DNA of 5,105 nucleotides from Gammaproteobacteria bacterium. Lineage in GTDB: Bacteria; Pseudomonadota; Gammaproteobacteria; Steroidobacterales; Steroidobacteraceae. A model generated the notes under the pieces. The model made no database searches, was not told the DNA's origin, and worked only from the letters and a program-made list of their open reading frames with translations. The position numbers and the translations under genes were made by a program. Below are positions 1 to 5,105 of the stretch, piece by piece (within the stretch, counting starts at the first letter, position 1; each line of letters begins with the position of its first letter). The stretch is from contig JADLDF010000104.1 of assembly GCA_020846815.1 (NCBI GenBank), forward strand, positions 1 through 5,105. The letters are read 5' to 3'.

Positions 1-208
1 CGTCCTGCCAGGGCACGCGGAAGATGATCTGGCGCTCCGGCTCGCAGATGCGCTCGATGATCTTGTGCTCGGCGTACTCGGGGTGCTTCTGGAGCACCGG
101 CCCGAGTGTTTCCAGGACCTCGCGGACGGCCTGATGGAACTCGTCCTCGCCCGGATTGCGACGGACGACCTGCTGGAAGATGGACTCGATGCGCGATTCG
201 GCGGTCAT
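1..208 (-). CDS. gdhA: NADP-specific glutamate dehydrogenase, N-terminal part (runs off left edge)
   Basis: Glutamate dehydrogenase interconverts 2-oxoglutarate plus ammonium and glutamate in the cytoplasm, the NADPH enzyme normally working in assimilation. Only the first 69 codons are here; the rest of a protein of about 447 residues lies beyond the left edge. The start is the ATG whose complement is at 206-208, preceded by a good Shine-Dalgarno (GGAGAG). The visible residues follow the helical N-terminal segment of the E. coli enzyme: FHQAVREVLETL matches FAQAVREVMTTL, and EPERQIIFRVPWQD matches EPERVIQFRVVWVD. The substrate-binding lysines and the Rossmann domain are outside the window, so activity cannot be judged. 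The family call is secure from this N-terminal match; NADP preference is inferred from similarity to the short hexameric type. It is read away from the broken gene upstream of it, across a 236-bp gap, so it probably has its own promoter. Confidence 0.93.
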   Translation of the reverse strand, partial: MTAESRIESIFQQVVRRNPGEDEFHQAVREVLETLGPVLQKHPEYAEHKIIERICEPERQIIFRVPWQD

Positions 209-211
209 GTT

Positions 212-217
212 CTCTCC
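212..217 (-). promoter_or_regulatory. Ribosome binding site of gdhA
   Basis: The minus strand reads GGAGAG, with the core GGAG five bases before the gdhA ATG at 208. It supports that start. Just upstream, 221-236 is an AT-rich island containing the palindrome GTAATTAC (222-229), which could include a -10 element, but I find no convincing -35 box at the right distance. Confidence 0.7.
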
Positions 218-312
218 GGGTGTAATTACGGTATCCGGGCTGGAACAGGCTGGCCGCCCCGGCTTGGCGGCGGAGTGTCGAGACCGCGGCCGGCAAAATC
301 AAGTCGCGGAAT

Positions 313-348
313 GCCGCAGGCGCACTCTGCGGCTCATGTCTGCCGCAG
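313..348. repeat. Three alternating copies of a 7-base inverted repeat
   Basis: GCCGCAG (313-319), its exact complement CTGCGGC (327-333) and GCCGCAG again (342-348) are separated by spacers of 7 and 8 bases. The central copy can form a 7-bp stem with either outer copy, giving two mutually exclusive hairpins in any transcript crossing it. It lies about 105-140 bases upstream of the gdhA start. A role in regulation or in ending transcription from the upstream gene is possible but unproven; there is no adjacent T tract. Confidence 0.5.
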
Positions 349-444
349 GGTTCAGAGAAGGTCGATCGGCGTCGCTTGCCCGCGGTACGCGGCAGGTCGG
401 TGGTTGCGCTCAGGCAACACGCCGCGCTCATGGCGGAAGGGCAC

Positions 445-797
445 TCAGCCGACGTCGGCTTGCTTGGCGAGGGTCTGGTAGTCGAAGTGCTTCTGGTGCG
501 GCGCGCCGGCGACACGGGCCACCAGCGCATTGCGTTCGCGCTCCAGCTCCTTCGCCAGCTCGCCCTCGATCACGACGGTGCGCGCGTTCTCGGCGCGGTA
601 GCGGATGCCGGCGGCGTCGGTCGCCGAGCCGTCGAAGACGGTGCTGATCAGCGCCAGCGAGCGGCAGGCCTCGGGACGCCGGGCGCGTCGATGAACTCCA
701 GCAGTTCGTCTGCATAGGCGTCGGAGCCGATCCTGTCGGCATACCACTGCGAGGAGTAGCCCTGGCCGGAGAGGTCCGGGGCGGTACGCGTTACAAT
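445..797 (-). pseudogene. Broken small gene of unknown family (frameshift, no usual start codon)
   Basis: Two minus-strand frames join to make one plausible protein of about 117 residues. The first, from about 797 down to about 690, includes GYSSQWYADRIGSDAYADE and LLEFIDAPG; it then degrades and stops at 648-650. The second, shifted by one base, carries PEACRSLALISTVFDG, then AENARTVVIEGELAKELERE, and ends KHFDYQTLAKQADVG with TGA at 445-447. Both halves have ordinary protein composition and strong GC third-position bias. The join needs one extra base near 671-688, so a one-base loss is the simplest explanation. I see no slippery heptamer. No ATG, GTG or TTG opens the first frame near its expected start: the codons there are ATT GTA at 797-792. 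The next in-frame ATG, at 873-875, would overlap the methyltransferase by 50 bp and add an arginine-rich stretch that looks like antisense shadow. The second half predicts a charged amphipathic helix. I do not recognise the family. A sequencing error is the main alternative explanation for the frameshift. Confidence 0.55.
792..797 (+). promoter_or_regulatory. Candidate -10 box for the methyltransferase operon
   Basis: TACAAT matches the sigma-70 -10 consensus TATAAT at five of six bases, and lies 28 bases before the methyltransferase ATG. Transcription starting about seven bases downstream would give a leader of about 22 bases carrying the ribosome site. No good -35 box is seen 16-18 bases upstream, nor an extended -10 TGn, so an activator may be needed or the match may be fortuitous. 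Confidence 0.4.
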
Positions 798-813
798 CCG
801 CCGGGTTTCCAGC

Positions 814-819
814 GAAGGA
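814..819 (+). promoter_or_regulatory. Ribosome binding site of the methyltransferase
   Basis: GAAGGA lies six bases before the ATG at 826. It favours this start over the later in-frame ATG at 871 (Met16), which has no comparable site. Confidence 0.7.
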
Positions 820-825
820 CCCGAA

Positions 826-1872
826 ATGGACTTCCATCTCCGCCAGCAGGGACGGGCCGCGACGGCCTTCATGTCCGATCTCGCGGTCGCCAGCGCGCGG
901 CTGCGTGCCCGCGTCGATGCCGACCTCGCCGCCCGCGGCCTGGATGCGCAGACGCTCGCCGACGATCTCGATGAGCGCCTGCGCCAGGTCGATGCCGCGC
1001 TCGCCGATTCGCGCGCCAACCGCGCGCTTGCGATCCTCGGCGAATGGAGCGGCGTCAACCACGGCCGCATCGGTCAGGCCGCGTTCGAGGAGATCCGGCC
1101 GGAGATCGAGCCGAAGCTGCGCGAGCTGCAGGAGCGGGGACCGGCGACGCTCGAGGTGCGGCTCGGCGAGCGGCTGCCCGAGTACCAGACGCGCGCCTGG
1201 ATCCACCGCACGACCGGCGGCTGGGACGGCCACCCGTACCAGGGCTTCGTGCACGGCGAACTGATCCACCGCGAGTACGTCGCGCGCAACTATCCGGGCG
1301 ACATCTTCGCGCAGCGCCGCGCGGTACTCGGCCTGCTGCCGCGGCGCGACTATCGCCGCATCCTGGAGTTCGGCACCAGCAGCGGCCACTACACGACGCA
1401 GATCCAGAAGGTCTTCCCGCAGGCCGAGATCTGGGGCTGCGACCTGAGCCTGCGCATGCTCGAGCAGGCGCAGCGCGTCGCCAACGAGCAGGGCTGGGCG
1501 TGGAAGCTGTTCCAGCTCGCCGCCGAGGACACCGGCTTCGAGGCGGAATCCTTCGATCTCGTCACCTCGTACATCGTGCTGCACGAGATCCCGGCCGCGG
1601 TCACGCGCGCGCAGATGCACGAGGCGTTCCGGCTGCTGCGCCCCGGCGGCGACATGCTGTTCACCGACGTCACGCCCTACCGCGCGCTCGACAAGCTCGC
1701 GCAGCGCTGGGCCGAATACGGCGCGGTGCACGGCGGCGAGCCGTTCTGGCGCGAGGCGGCGACGCTCGATCTCGCTCGGGCGGCACGCGACGCCGGCTTC
1801 GTCGACGTGCGTTCCGAGGGTTTCGAAGGCGCGAAGTATCCCTGGGTGACCTATGGCCACAAGCCCGGATAA
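826..1872 (+). CDS. Class I SAM-dependent methyltransferase with long N-terminal helical region
   Basis: A 348-residue cytoplasmic protein; no signal peptide or membrane segment is seen. The C-terminal half is a Rossmann-type methyltransferase: motif I ILEFGTSSGH at 179-188 binds S-adenosylmethionine, the acidic residue ending strand 2 is Asp206 in GCDLS, the motif IV region is FDLVTSYIVLHEIP at 243-256, and LLRPGGDMLFTDV at 270-282 is the usual post-motif of small-molecule methyltransferases. The first 170 or so residues are not part of the fold. They are rich in Ala, Arg, Leu and Asp, mostly helical by composition, and end in an aromatic segment, GGWDGHPYQGF at 131-141, that could line a substrate pocket. 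The substrate is unknown. It is the first gene of a tight operon with a small protein and a hydroxyacyl-CoA dehydrogenase-like enzyme, which hints at a small metabolite or acyl compound rather than RNA or DNA, but this is inference. The start is supported by a good ribosome site. Confidence 0.88.
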   Translation: MDFHLRQQGRAATAFMSDLAVASARLRARVDADLAARGLDAQTLADDLDERLRQVDAALADSRANRALAILGEWSGVNHGRIGQAAFEEIRPEIEPKLRELQERGPATLEVRLGERLPEYQTRAWIHRTTGGWDGHPYQGFVHGELIHREYVARNYPGDIFAQRRAVLGLLPRRDYRRILEFGTSSGHYTTQIQKVFPQAEIWGCDLSLRMLEQAQRVANEQGWAWKLFQLAAEDTGFEAESFDLVTSYIVLHEIPAAVTRAQMHEAFRLLRPGGDMLFTDVTPYRALDKLAQRWAEYGAVHGGEPFWREAATLDLARAARDAGFVDVRSEGFEGAKYPWVTYGHKPG

Positions 1873-2149
1873 TCCACGTCTCGTTTTCCTCGGCCTGACG
1901 CCGAACGACACCGCGGTGCGCAGCGATCCGGTGGCGCAGCTCGCGCTGCTGCTCGCCAAGGAGCTCTGGGTGCTGAAGGACCGCCAGCTCGTGCTCGAGG
2001 CGGTGCTGACGCAGCAGGGCATCCCGGTGCGCGAGCTGGTCGAGCGCTGGCAGCCCTCCGCTGCCGATCGCGAGGCGATAGACGCGGCGCGGCGGCGCTT
2101 CACCGAGGAAGTGGTCGCCACGCTCGAGGGTCCCGGCGATCGACGCTGA
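1853..2149 (+). CDS. 98-residue protein of unknown function, overlapping the methyltransferase
   Basis: The ATG at 1853 lies inside the last codons of the methyltransferase, whose TAA ends at 1872, giving a 20-bp overlap; a weak GGTGA lies just before it, so translation is probably coupled. The product opens with a polar stretch (about 1-24), then a long predicted helix, DPVAQLALLLAKELWVLKDR at about 25-44, continuing as QLVLEAVLTQQGI, then VRELVERWQPSAADREAID and a charged C-terminal helix. It has no cysteines, no signal peptide and no evident catalytic motif. The middle is hydrophobic on one face only, so a soluble helical bundle or oligomerising partner is more likely than a membrane protein. 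I do not recognise the family. Support for its being real: codon bias like its neighbours, sensible protein composition, and a snug fit between two certain genes. It may be an accessory subunit or regulator of one of the flanking enzymes. The only other start in frame, a GTG about 21 codons in, would shorten it and remove the overlap. Confidence 0.75.
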   Translation: MATSPDNPRLVFLGLTPNDTAVRSDPVAQLALLLAKELWVLKDRQLVLEAVLTQQGIPVRELVERWQPSAADREAIDAARRRFTEEVVATLEGPGDRR

Positions 2150-2153
2150 GCCG

Positions 2154-3122
2154 GTGCGGCGCGTCGCGCTGGTCGGCGCCGGCCTAGTCGGTTCGGGCTG
2201 GGCGCTCGTGTTCGCGCGCGCCGGCCTCGAGGTCCTGCTGCACGATGCCGCGCCCGGCCAGGCCGCGCGCGCGCTGCAGTCGGTCGCGGCGTCGCTGGCC
2301 GAGCTCGAGCGCTGCGGCCTGCTGCGTGAGCCCGCGGCCGCGGTCGCAGCGCGGATCCGCGTCGCCGAGGCGCTGCCGGCGGCGCTCGCCGGGGCCGACT
2401 ACGTCCAGGAAAGCATCGTCGAGCGGCTGGACGCGAAGCGGGCGCTGTACGCGCAGATGGATGCGATCGCCGCGCCCGGCACGATCCTCGCGAGCTCGAC
2501 CTCGGCCTTCCCGGTCTCGGCCATGGCCGAAGGTCTGCGCGGCGCGGCGCGTTGCGTGGTCGCGCATCCGGTCAATCCGCCGTATCTCGTGCCCCTGGTC
2601 GAGGTCTGCGGCGCGCCGTTCACGGCAGAGGCGACGATACGCCGCACGCTGGATTTGCTGCGCGCAGTGGGCCAGGCGCCGATCCACGTGCGTCGCGAGG
2701 TGCACGGCTTCGTGCTGAACCGCCTGCAGTGGACGCTGCTCGCGGAGGGCTGCCGGCTGGTTGCCGACGGTGTCGCCAGCGTCGAGGACGTCGACGCCGC
2801 GATCCGCGACGGTCTCGGACGGCGCTGGGCCTTCATGGGGCCGTTCGAGGTCGGCGACCTGAATGCGCCCGGCGGACTGCGCGATTATCTCGAGCGTTTC
2901 GGCCCGACGATCGAGCGCATCAACGAGGCTGCCGGCTTCCGGCTCGAGCCGGCGCAGGTCGAGGCGCTGCACGCCGCGCGACGCGCGCTGCTGCCGGAGC
3001 CGCAGCGGACGTCGCGCCTGGCGTGGCGCGACCGGCGCCTCATGGCGCTCGCGAGGCATCTGGCCGAGGCCACGCGGGCCGAGGCGCCGCCGGCCACGGC
3101 GCCGCGGCAACCCGACGACTGA
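2154..3122 (+). CDS. 3-hydroxyacyl-CoA dehydrogenase family protein, lambda-crystallin / L-gulonate dehydrogenase type
   Basis: A 322-residue NAD-dependent dehydrogenase that oxidises a 3-hydroxy group to a ketone. The N-terminal Rossmann domain carries GAGLVG at 8-13, with Asp31 at the end of strand 2, which favours NAD over NADP. The catalytic set of the family is complete and correctly spaced: Ser117 in SSTS, His138 in VVAHPVNPP, Glu150 in VPLVE and Asn189 in GFVLNR, with the 12-residue His-Glu spacing of human HADH. The C-terminal domain has GLGRRWAFMGPFEVGDLNA (221-239) and a late RLAWRDRRLMALARHL (288-303); both match lambda-crystallin (CRYL1) better than classical fatty-acid HADH. Relatives act on L-gulonate, L-carnitine or short 3-hydroxyacyl-CoA, so the substrate is open. 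The last 20 residues are a loose Ala/Pro tail. It starts with GTG, four bases after the stop of the small protein and with no strong ribosome site, which suggests termination-reinitiation coupling. Confidence 0.9.
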   Translation: MRRVALVGAGLVGSGWALVFARAGLEVLLHDAAPGQAARALQSVAASLAELERCGLLREPAAAVAARIRVAEALPAALAGADYVQESIVERLDAKRALYAQMDAIAAPGTILASSTSAFPVSAMAEGLRGAARCVVAHPVNPPYLVPLVEVCGAPFTAEATIRRTLDLLRAVGQAPIHVRREVHGFVLNRLQWTLLAEGCRLVADGVASVEDVDAAIRDGLGRRWAFMGPFEVGDLNAPGGLRDYLERFGPTIERINEAAGFRLEPAQVEALHAARRALLPEPQRTSRLAWRDRRLMALARHLAEATRAEAPPATAPRQPDD

Positions 3123-3132
3123 GGTCCCGACT

Positions 3133-4323
3133 TCAGGGCGCCGGCTTCTGTTTCTCGAGCACGGCGCGCGCCGCGGCGGCCGTGGCCTGGGCCGAGGCGA
3201 TGGACGGGCGCGCCGGCGCGACGCTGGGCACGGGCGGGACCCAGTTCGGCGTGCCCTTCGACGAGGGCGGCAGGGCCTGTGTCGCCATCGGGTCGACCTT
3301 GGGCGTGGGACCGTCGCCGGCGATCTGTGCACCGGTGCCCGGGCCGCCCGGCGTGACCATGGCGCCCGCTCCGGACGCCGTCGCCTCGAGCGGCACCCCG
3401 CCCGGACCCACCGGGACGTCGGTCTTCAGCGCCGCTTCTTCGGCGCGCTTGGTCATGACGATGATGCTGATGCGCCGGTTGATCGGATTGCGTGGCTGCG
3501 CCTTGTCGAACAGCACGGACGAGGACAGACCGACGACGCGCGCTACCTTGTCGGCCGCGAGGCCGCCGCGCTCGAGCGCGCGCCGCGCCGCATTGGCGCG
3601 GTCCGCCGACAGCTCCCAGTTGGTGTAGCCGGCCTGGGCGGAGTAGGGCGTGGTGTCGGTGTGGCCGGTCAGGCTGATGCGGTTCGGCACCGATCCGAGA
3701 TACGGCGAGAGCTCGCGCAGGATCTCGTCGGTGTAGTTCTTCAGCGTCGCGCTGCCGAGGTCGAACATCGGACGGTTCTGCGCGTCGACGATCTGGATGC
3801 GCAGGCCCTCGGGCGTGATGTCGAGCAGCAGCTGGTCCTTGAACGGCTCGAGCGCCTGGCTCTTGGAGATCGCCTCGCGCAGCTCCGCCATCAGCGACTC
3901 GAGCTGCCGGTTCTCGGCGGCCTCGGCGACCTTCTGCGCTTCGGAGACGTCCGTCGGCTGTGCTGCAGCGCCGATCTGCGCGACCGGGCCGCCGATGTCC
4001 GGCGTCTGCGAGAAGGTCCGCGGCGCGTCGAGGCCGCCGCGCAGGTTGATCGGACTGGTGCTCGCGCCGCCGGGACCGGCCTGGCCCGGCGCCGGCTTCG
4101 GCGCCTTGCCCGGCTCCATGCTGGGGTTCTTGAAGTAGTCGAACAGCGCCGCGCGCTGCTCCTTCGACACCGTCGAGACCAGCCACATGACCATGAAGAA
4201 GGCCATCATCGCGGTCACGAAGTCGGCATAGGCGACCTTCCATGCGCCGCCATGGTGACCGCCGGCGATCACCTTCTTCTTCTTGATGATGATCGGGCGT
4301 TTGCCTTCCTTGTCGGTGGCCAT
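3133..4323 (-). CDS. motB: Flagellar motor stator protein MotB
   Basis: MotB anchors the proton-driven stator to peptidoglycan and, with MotA, forms the ion channel. The 396-residue product has a basic cytoplasmic N-terminus (KKKK at 14-17), then the typical GGHHGGAWKVAYADF with Asp34, equivalent to the proton-binding Asp32 of E. coli, at the start of a single membrane segment (about 33-52). The plug region follows (KEQRAALFDYFKNP, 54-67), then a Pro/Gly-rich periplasmic linker to about 125. The OmpA-like peptidoglycan-binding domain spans about 165-290 and includes LTGHTDTTPYS (218-228), NWELSADRANAARRAL (235-250) and NPINRRISIIV (279-289). After it comes a low-complexity tail of about 105 residues rich in Gly, Pro and Ala; E. 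coli MotB totals 308 residues. The start ATG has AGGT seven bases upstream and lies 24 bp after the motA stop, so the two are one operon. Its stop faces the dehydrogenase stop with 10 bp between. Confidence 0.97.
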   Translation of the reverse strand: MATDKEGKRPIIIKKKKVIAGGHHGGAWKVAYADFVTAMMAFFMVMWLVSTVSKEQRAALFDYFKNPSMEPGKAPKPAPGQAGPGGASTSPINLRGGLDAPRTFSQTPDIGGPVAQIGAAAQPTDVSEAQKVAEAAENRQLESLMAELREAISKSQALEPFKDQLLLDITPEGLRIQIVDAQNRPMFDLGSATLKNYTDEILRELSPYLGSVPNRISLTGHTDTTPYSAQAGYTNWELSADRANAARRALERGGLAADKVARVVGLSSSVLFDKAQPRNPINRRISIIVMTKRAEEAALKTDVPVGPGGVPLEATASGAGAMVTPGGPGTGAQIAGDGPTPKVDPMATQALPPSSKGTPNWVPPVPSVAPARPSIASAQATAAAARAVLEKQKPAP

Positions 4324-4347
4324 GTCTTCGACCTGCTGCGCGGGCGC

Positions 4348-5105
4348 TTACTTCGCGCCCGGCGCCGCCTTGCCCTTCAGATGCGCCTCGAGATCCGAGA
4401 ACGTCGGGCGGATGTCGCTGAAGAGGAGCTTGCGCGCGAACTCGACCGCGACCTGCGGCGGATAACCGCGCACGCTCGCGACCAGCGCCATCTTCACGAC
4501 CTCGAAGGCCTTGCCTTCCTCGTGGGCGCGGCCTTCCATCGCGGCCGCGATCGGGCCGACGAAGCCGTAGGCCACGAGGATGCCGAGGAAGGTGCCGACC
4601 AGCGCCGCGCCGACCTTGTGGCCGATGGTCGCGGTGTCCGCGCCCTCGATCGCCGCCATGGTGTTCACGATGCCGAGCACGGCGGCGACGATGCCGAAGC
4701 CGGGCAGCGCGTCGGCGACCTTCTGCACGGCGTGCGCGGGCTCGGCCGCTTCCTTGTGGTGCGTCTCGAGCTCGTACTCCAGCAGGCTCTCGAGCTCGTT
4801 CGGGTCGAGGTTGCCGCCGACCATGAGACGCAGGCAGTCGGTGATGAAGTCGAGCATGTGGTGGTCGGCGAGCACTTTCGGGTACTTCGAGAACACGGCG
4901 CTCTTGGCCGGATCCTCGATGTCGGCCTCGATCGCGAGCAGGCCTTCCTTGCGCGACTTGACCAGCAGGTCGTAGACGAGCTTCAGGATGTCGACGTAGT
5001 CCTCGCGCTCGTAGCGGGGTTTCTTGAAGAGGCCGATGGCGCCGGCGAACGAGGCCTTCACGACCTTCAGCGGGTTGCTGGTCATGAAGGCGCCGAGCGC
5101 GGCGC
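4348..5105 (-). CDS. motA: Flagellar motor stator protein MotA (5' end beyond right edge)
   Basis: MotA is the inner-membrane stator subunit whose cytoplasmic loop pushes on FliG when protons pass. The frame stays open to the window end: codons before the internal Met at 5083-5085 read AALGAF, as in the second membrane segment of MotA, so the true start and about 40 residues are outside. Counting that Met as 1, the key residues align with E. coli at an offset of 45: Arg45 and Glu53 in the cytoplasmic loop (E. coli Arg90 and Glu98, which contact FliG), Pro128 at the start of the third membrane segment in ALPGFGIVAAVLG (E. coli Pro173), and Pro178 in FVGPIAAAME (E. coli Pro222, with one residue of drift). 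The C-terminus RPTFSDLEAHLKG is also typical. All functional residues are present, so the stator should be active. It stops with TAA at 4348-4350. Confidence 0.97.
   Translation of the reverse strand, partial: AALGAFMTSNPLKVVKASFAGAIGLFKKPRYEREDYVDILKLVYDLLVKSRKEGLLAIEADIEDPAKSAVFSKYPKVLADHHMLDFITDCLRLMVGGNLDPNELESLLEYELETHHKEAAEPAHAVQKVADALPGFGIVAAVLGIVNTMAAIEGADTATIGHKVGAALVGTFLGILVAYGFVGPIAAAMEGRAHEEGKAFEVVKMALVASVRGYPPQVAVEFARKLLFSDIRPTFSDLEAHLKGKAAPGAK

Larger units (their letters stand above)
209..444. other. Gene-free gap upstream of gdhA, rich in inverted repeats
   Basis: No convincing gene lies here on either strand; open frames crossing it have no family resemblance and no good ribosome site. 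It holds the gdhA leader and several perfect short inverted repeats: GCCGCC/GGCGGC at 253-258 and 266-271 (7-base loop); GCCGCAG/CTGCGGC/GCCGCAG at 313-319, 327-333 and 342-348, where the middle copy can pair with either neighbour; CCGCG/CGCGG at 380-384 and 388-392; and GTTGC/GCAAC at 403-407 and 414-418. None is followed by a run of T on the strand of the flanking genes, so none is a standard intrinsic terminator. In GC-rich DNA some of these are expected by chance. Confidence 0.6.

Noticed and set aside
447..460. Perfect 14-bp palindrome AGCCGACGTCGGCT
   Set aside because: It has no loop and lies within the last codons of the broken gene. A perfect 14-bp palindrome is expected about 0.3 times by chance in a window this long, more in GC-rich sequence.
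671..688. Programmed ribosomal frameshifting as the explanation for the split reading frame
   Set aside because: No slippery heptamer or obvious stimulatory structure is seen at the junction, and the gene also lacks a normal start codon, which fits decay or sequence error better.
445..2121. A 558-codon open frame on the minus strand opposite the methyltransferase
   Set aside because: Apart from its last 70 or so codons, which belong to the broken small gene, it is antisense to a clear methyltransferase. Its composition (Arg/Ala/Glu repeats) is typical of GC-rich shadow frames and matches no family.
2184..3332. A 382-codon minus-strand open frame opposite the dehydrogenase
   Set aside because: Its translation is dominated by Arg and Pro low complexity, it has no ribosome site or family motif, and it overlaps a dehydrogenase with a full catalytic set and the end of motB.
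2885..4243. A 452-codon minus-strand open frame overlapping motB
   Set aside because: It is the +1 shadow of motB in the same direction; the motB frame carries every stator and OmpA motif, whereas this one has none.
5083..5085. The ATG at 5085 as the start of motA
   Set aside because: The codons upstream continue the MotA family sequence (AALGAF) to the window edge, and starting here would remove the first two membrane segments.

Overview
The window is GC-rich DNA from a motile bacterium, most likely a gammaproteobacterium. This rests on a MotA/MotB stator pair of proteobacterial type, an NADP-type glutamate dehydrogenase close to the E. coli enzyme, and strongly GC-biased third codon positions throughout. 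A betaproteobacterium cannot be excluded. I see no insertion sequence, phage gene, CRISPR array, tRNA or rRNA.

Layout, left to right. (1) 1-208, minus strand: the N-terminal 69 codons of gdhA, running off the left edge. (2) 209-444: a 236-bp gap without a gene, holding the gdhA leader and an unusual density of short inverted repeats. (3) About 445-797, minus strand: a small gene I cannot name, whose reading frame is broken by an apparent single-base loss near 671-688 and which has no normal start codon; I call it a pseudogene. (4) 826-3122, plus strand: a compact three-gene operon made of a SAM-dependent methyltransferase, a 98-residue protein of unknown family that overlaps it by 20 bp, and, 4 bp further on, a 3-hydroxyacyl-CoA dehydrogenase-family enzyme of the lambda-crystallin/L-gulonate dehydrogenase branch with all its catalytic residues. 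(5) 3133-5105, minus strand: motB, then motA running off the right edge. They are transcribed motA to motB and converge on the operon with only 10 bp between stop codons.

How the parts work together. MotA and MotB form the proton-driven flagellar stator: the MotB Asp, the MotA Arg/Glu pair and the two MotA prolines are all present. GdhA assimilates ammonium into glutamate and is a separate housekeeping unit. The tightly packed operon is the least understood part. Its spacing implies that methyltransferase, small protein and dehydrogenase are made together, but the sequence does not reveal the substrate. The broken gene and the operon appear to share a short divergent start region, where the operon's best -10 box (TACAAT) lies exactly where the broken gene's start codon would be expected.
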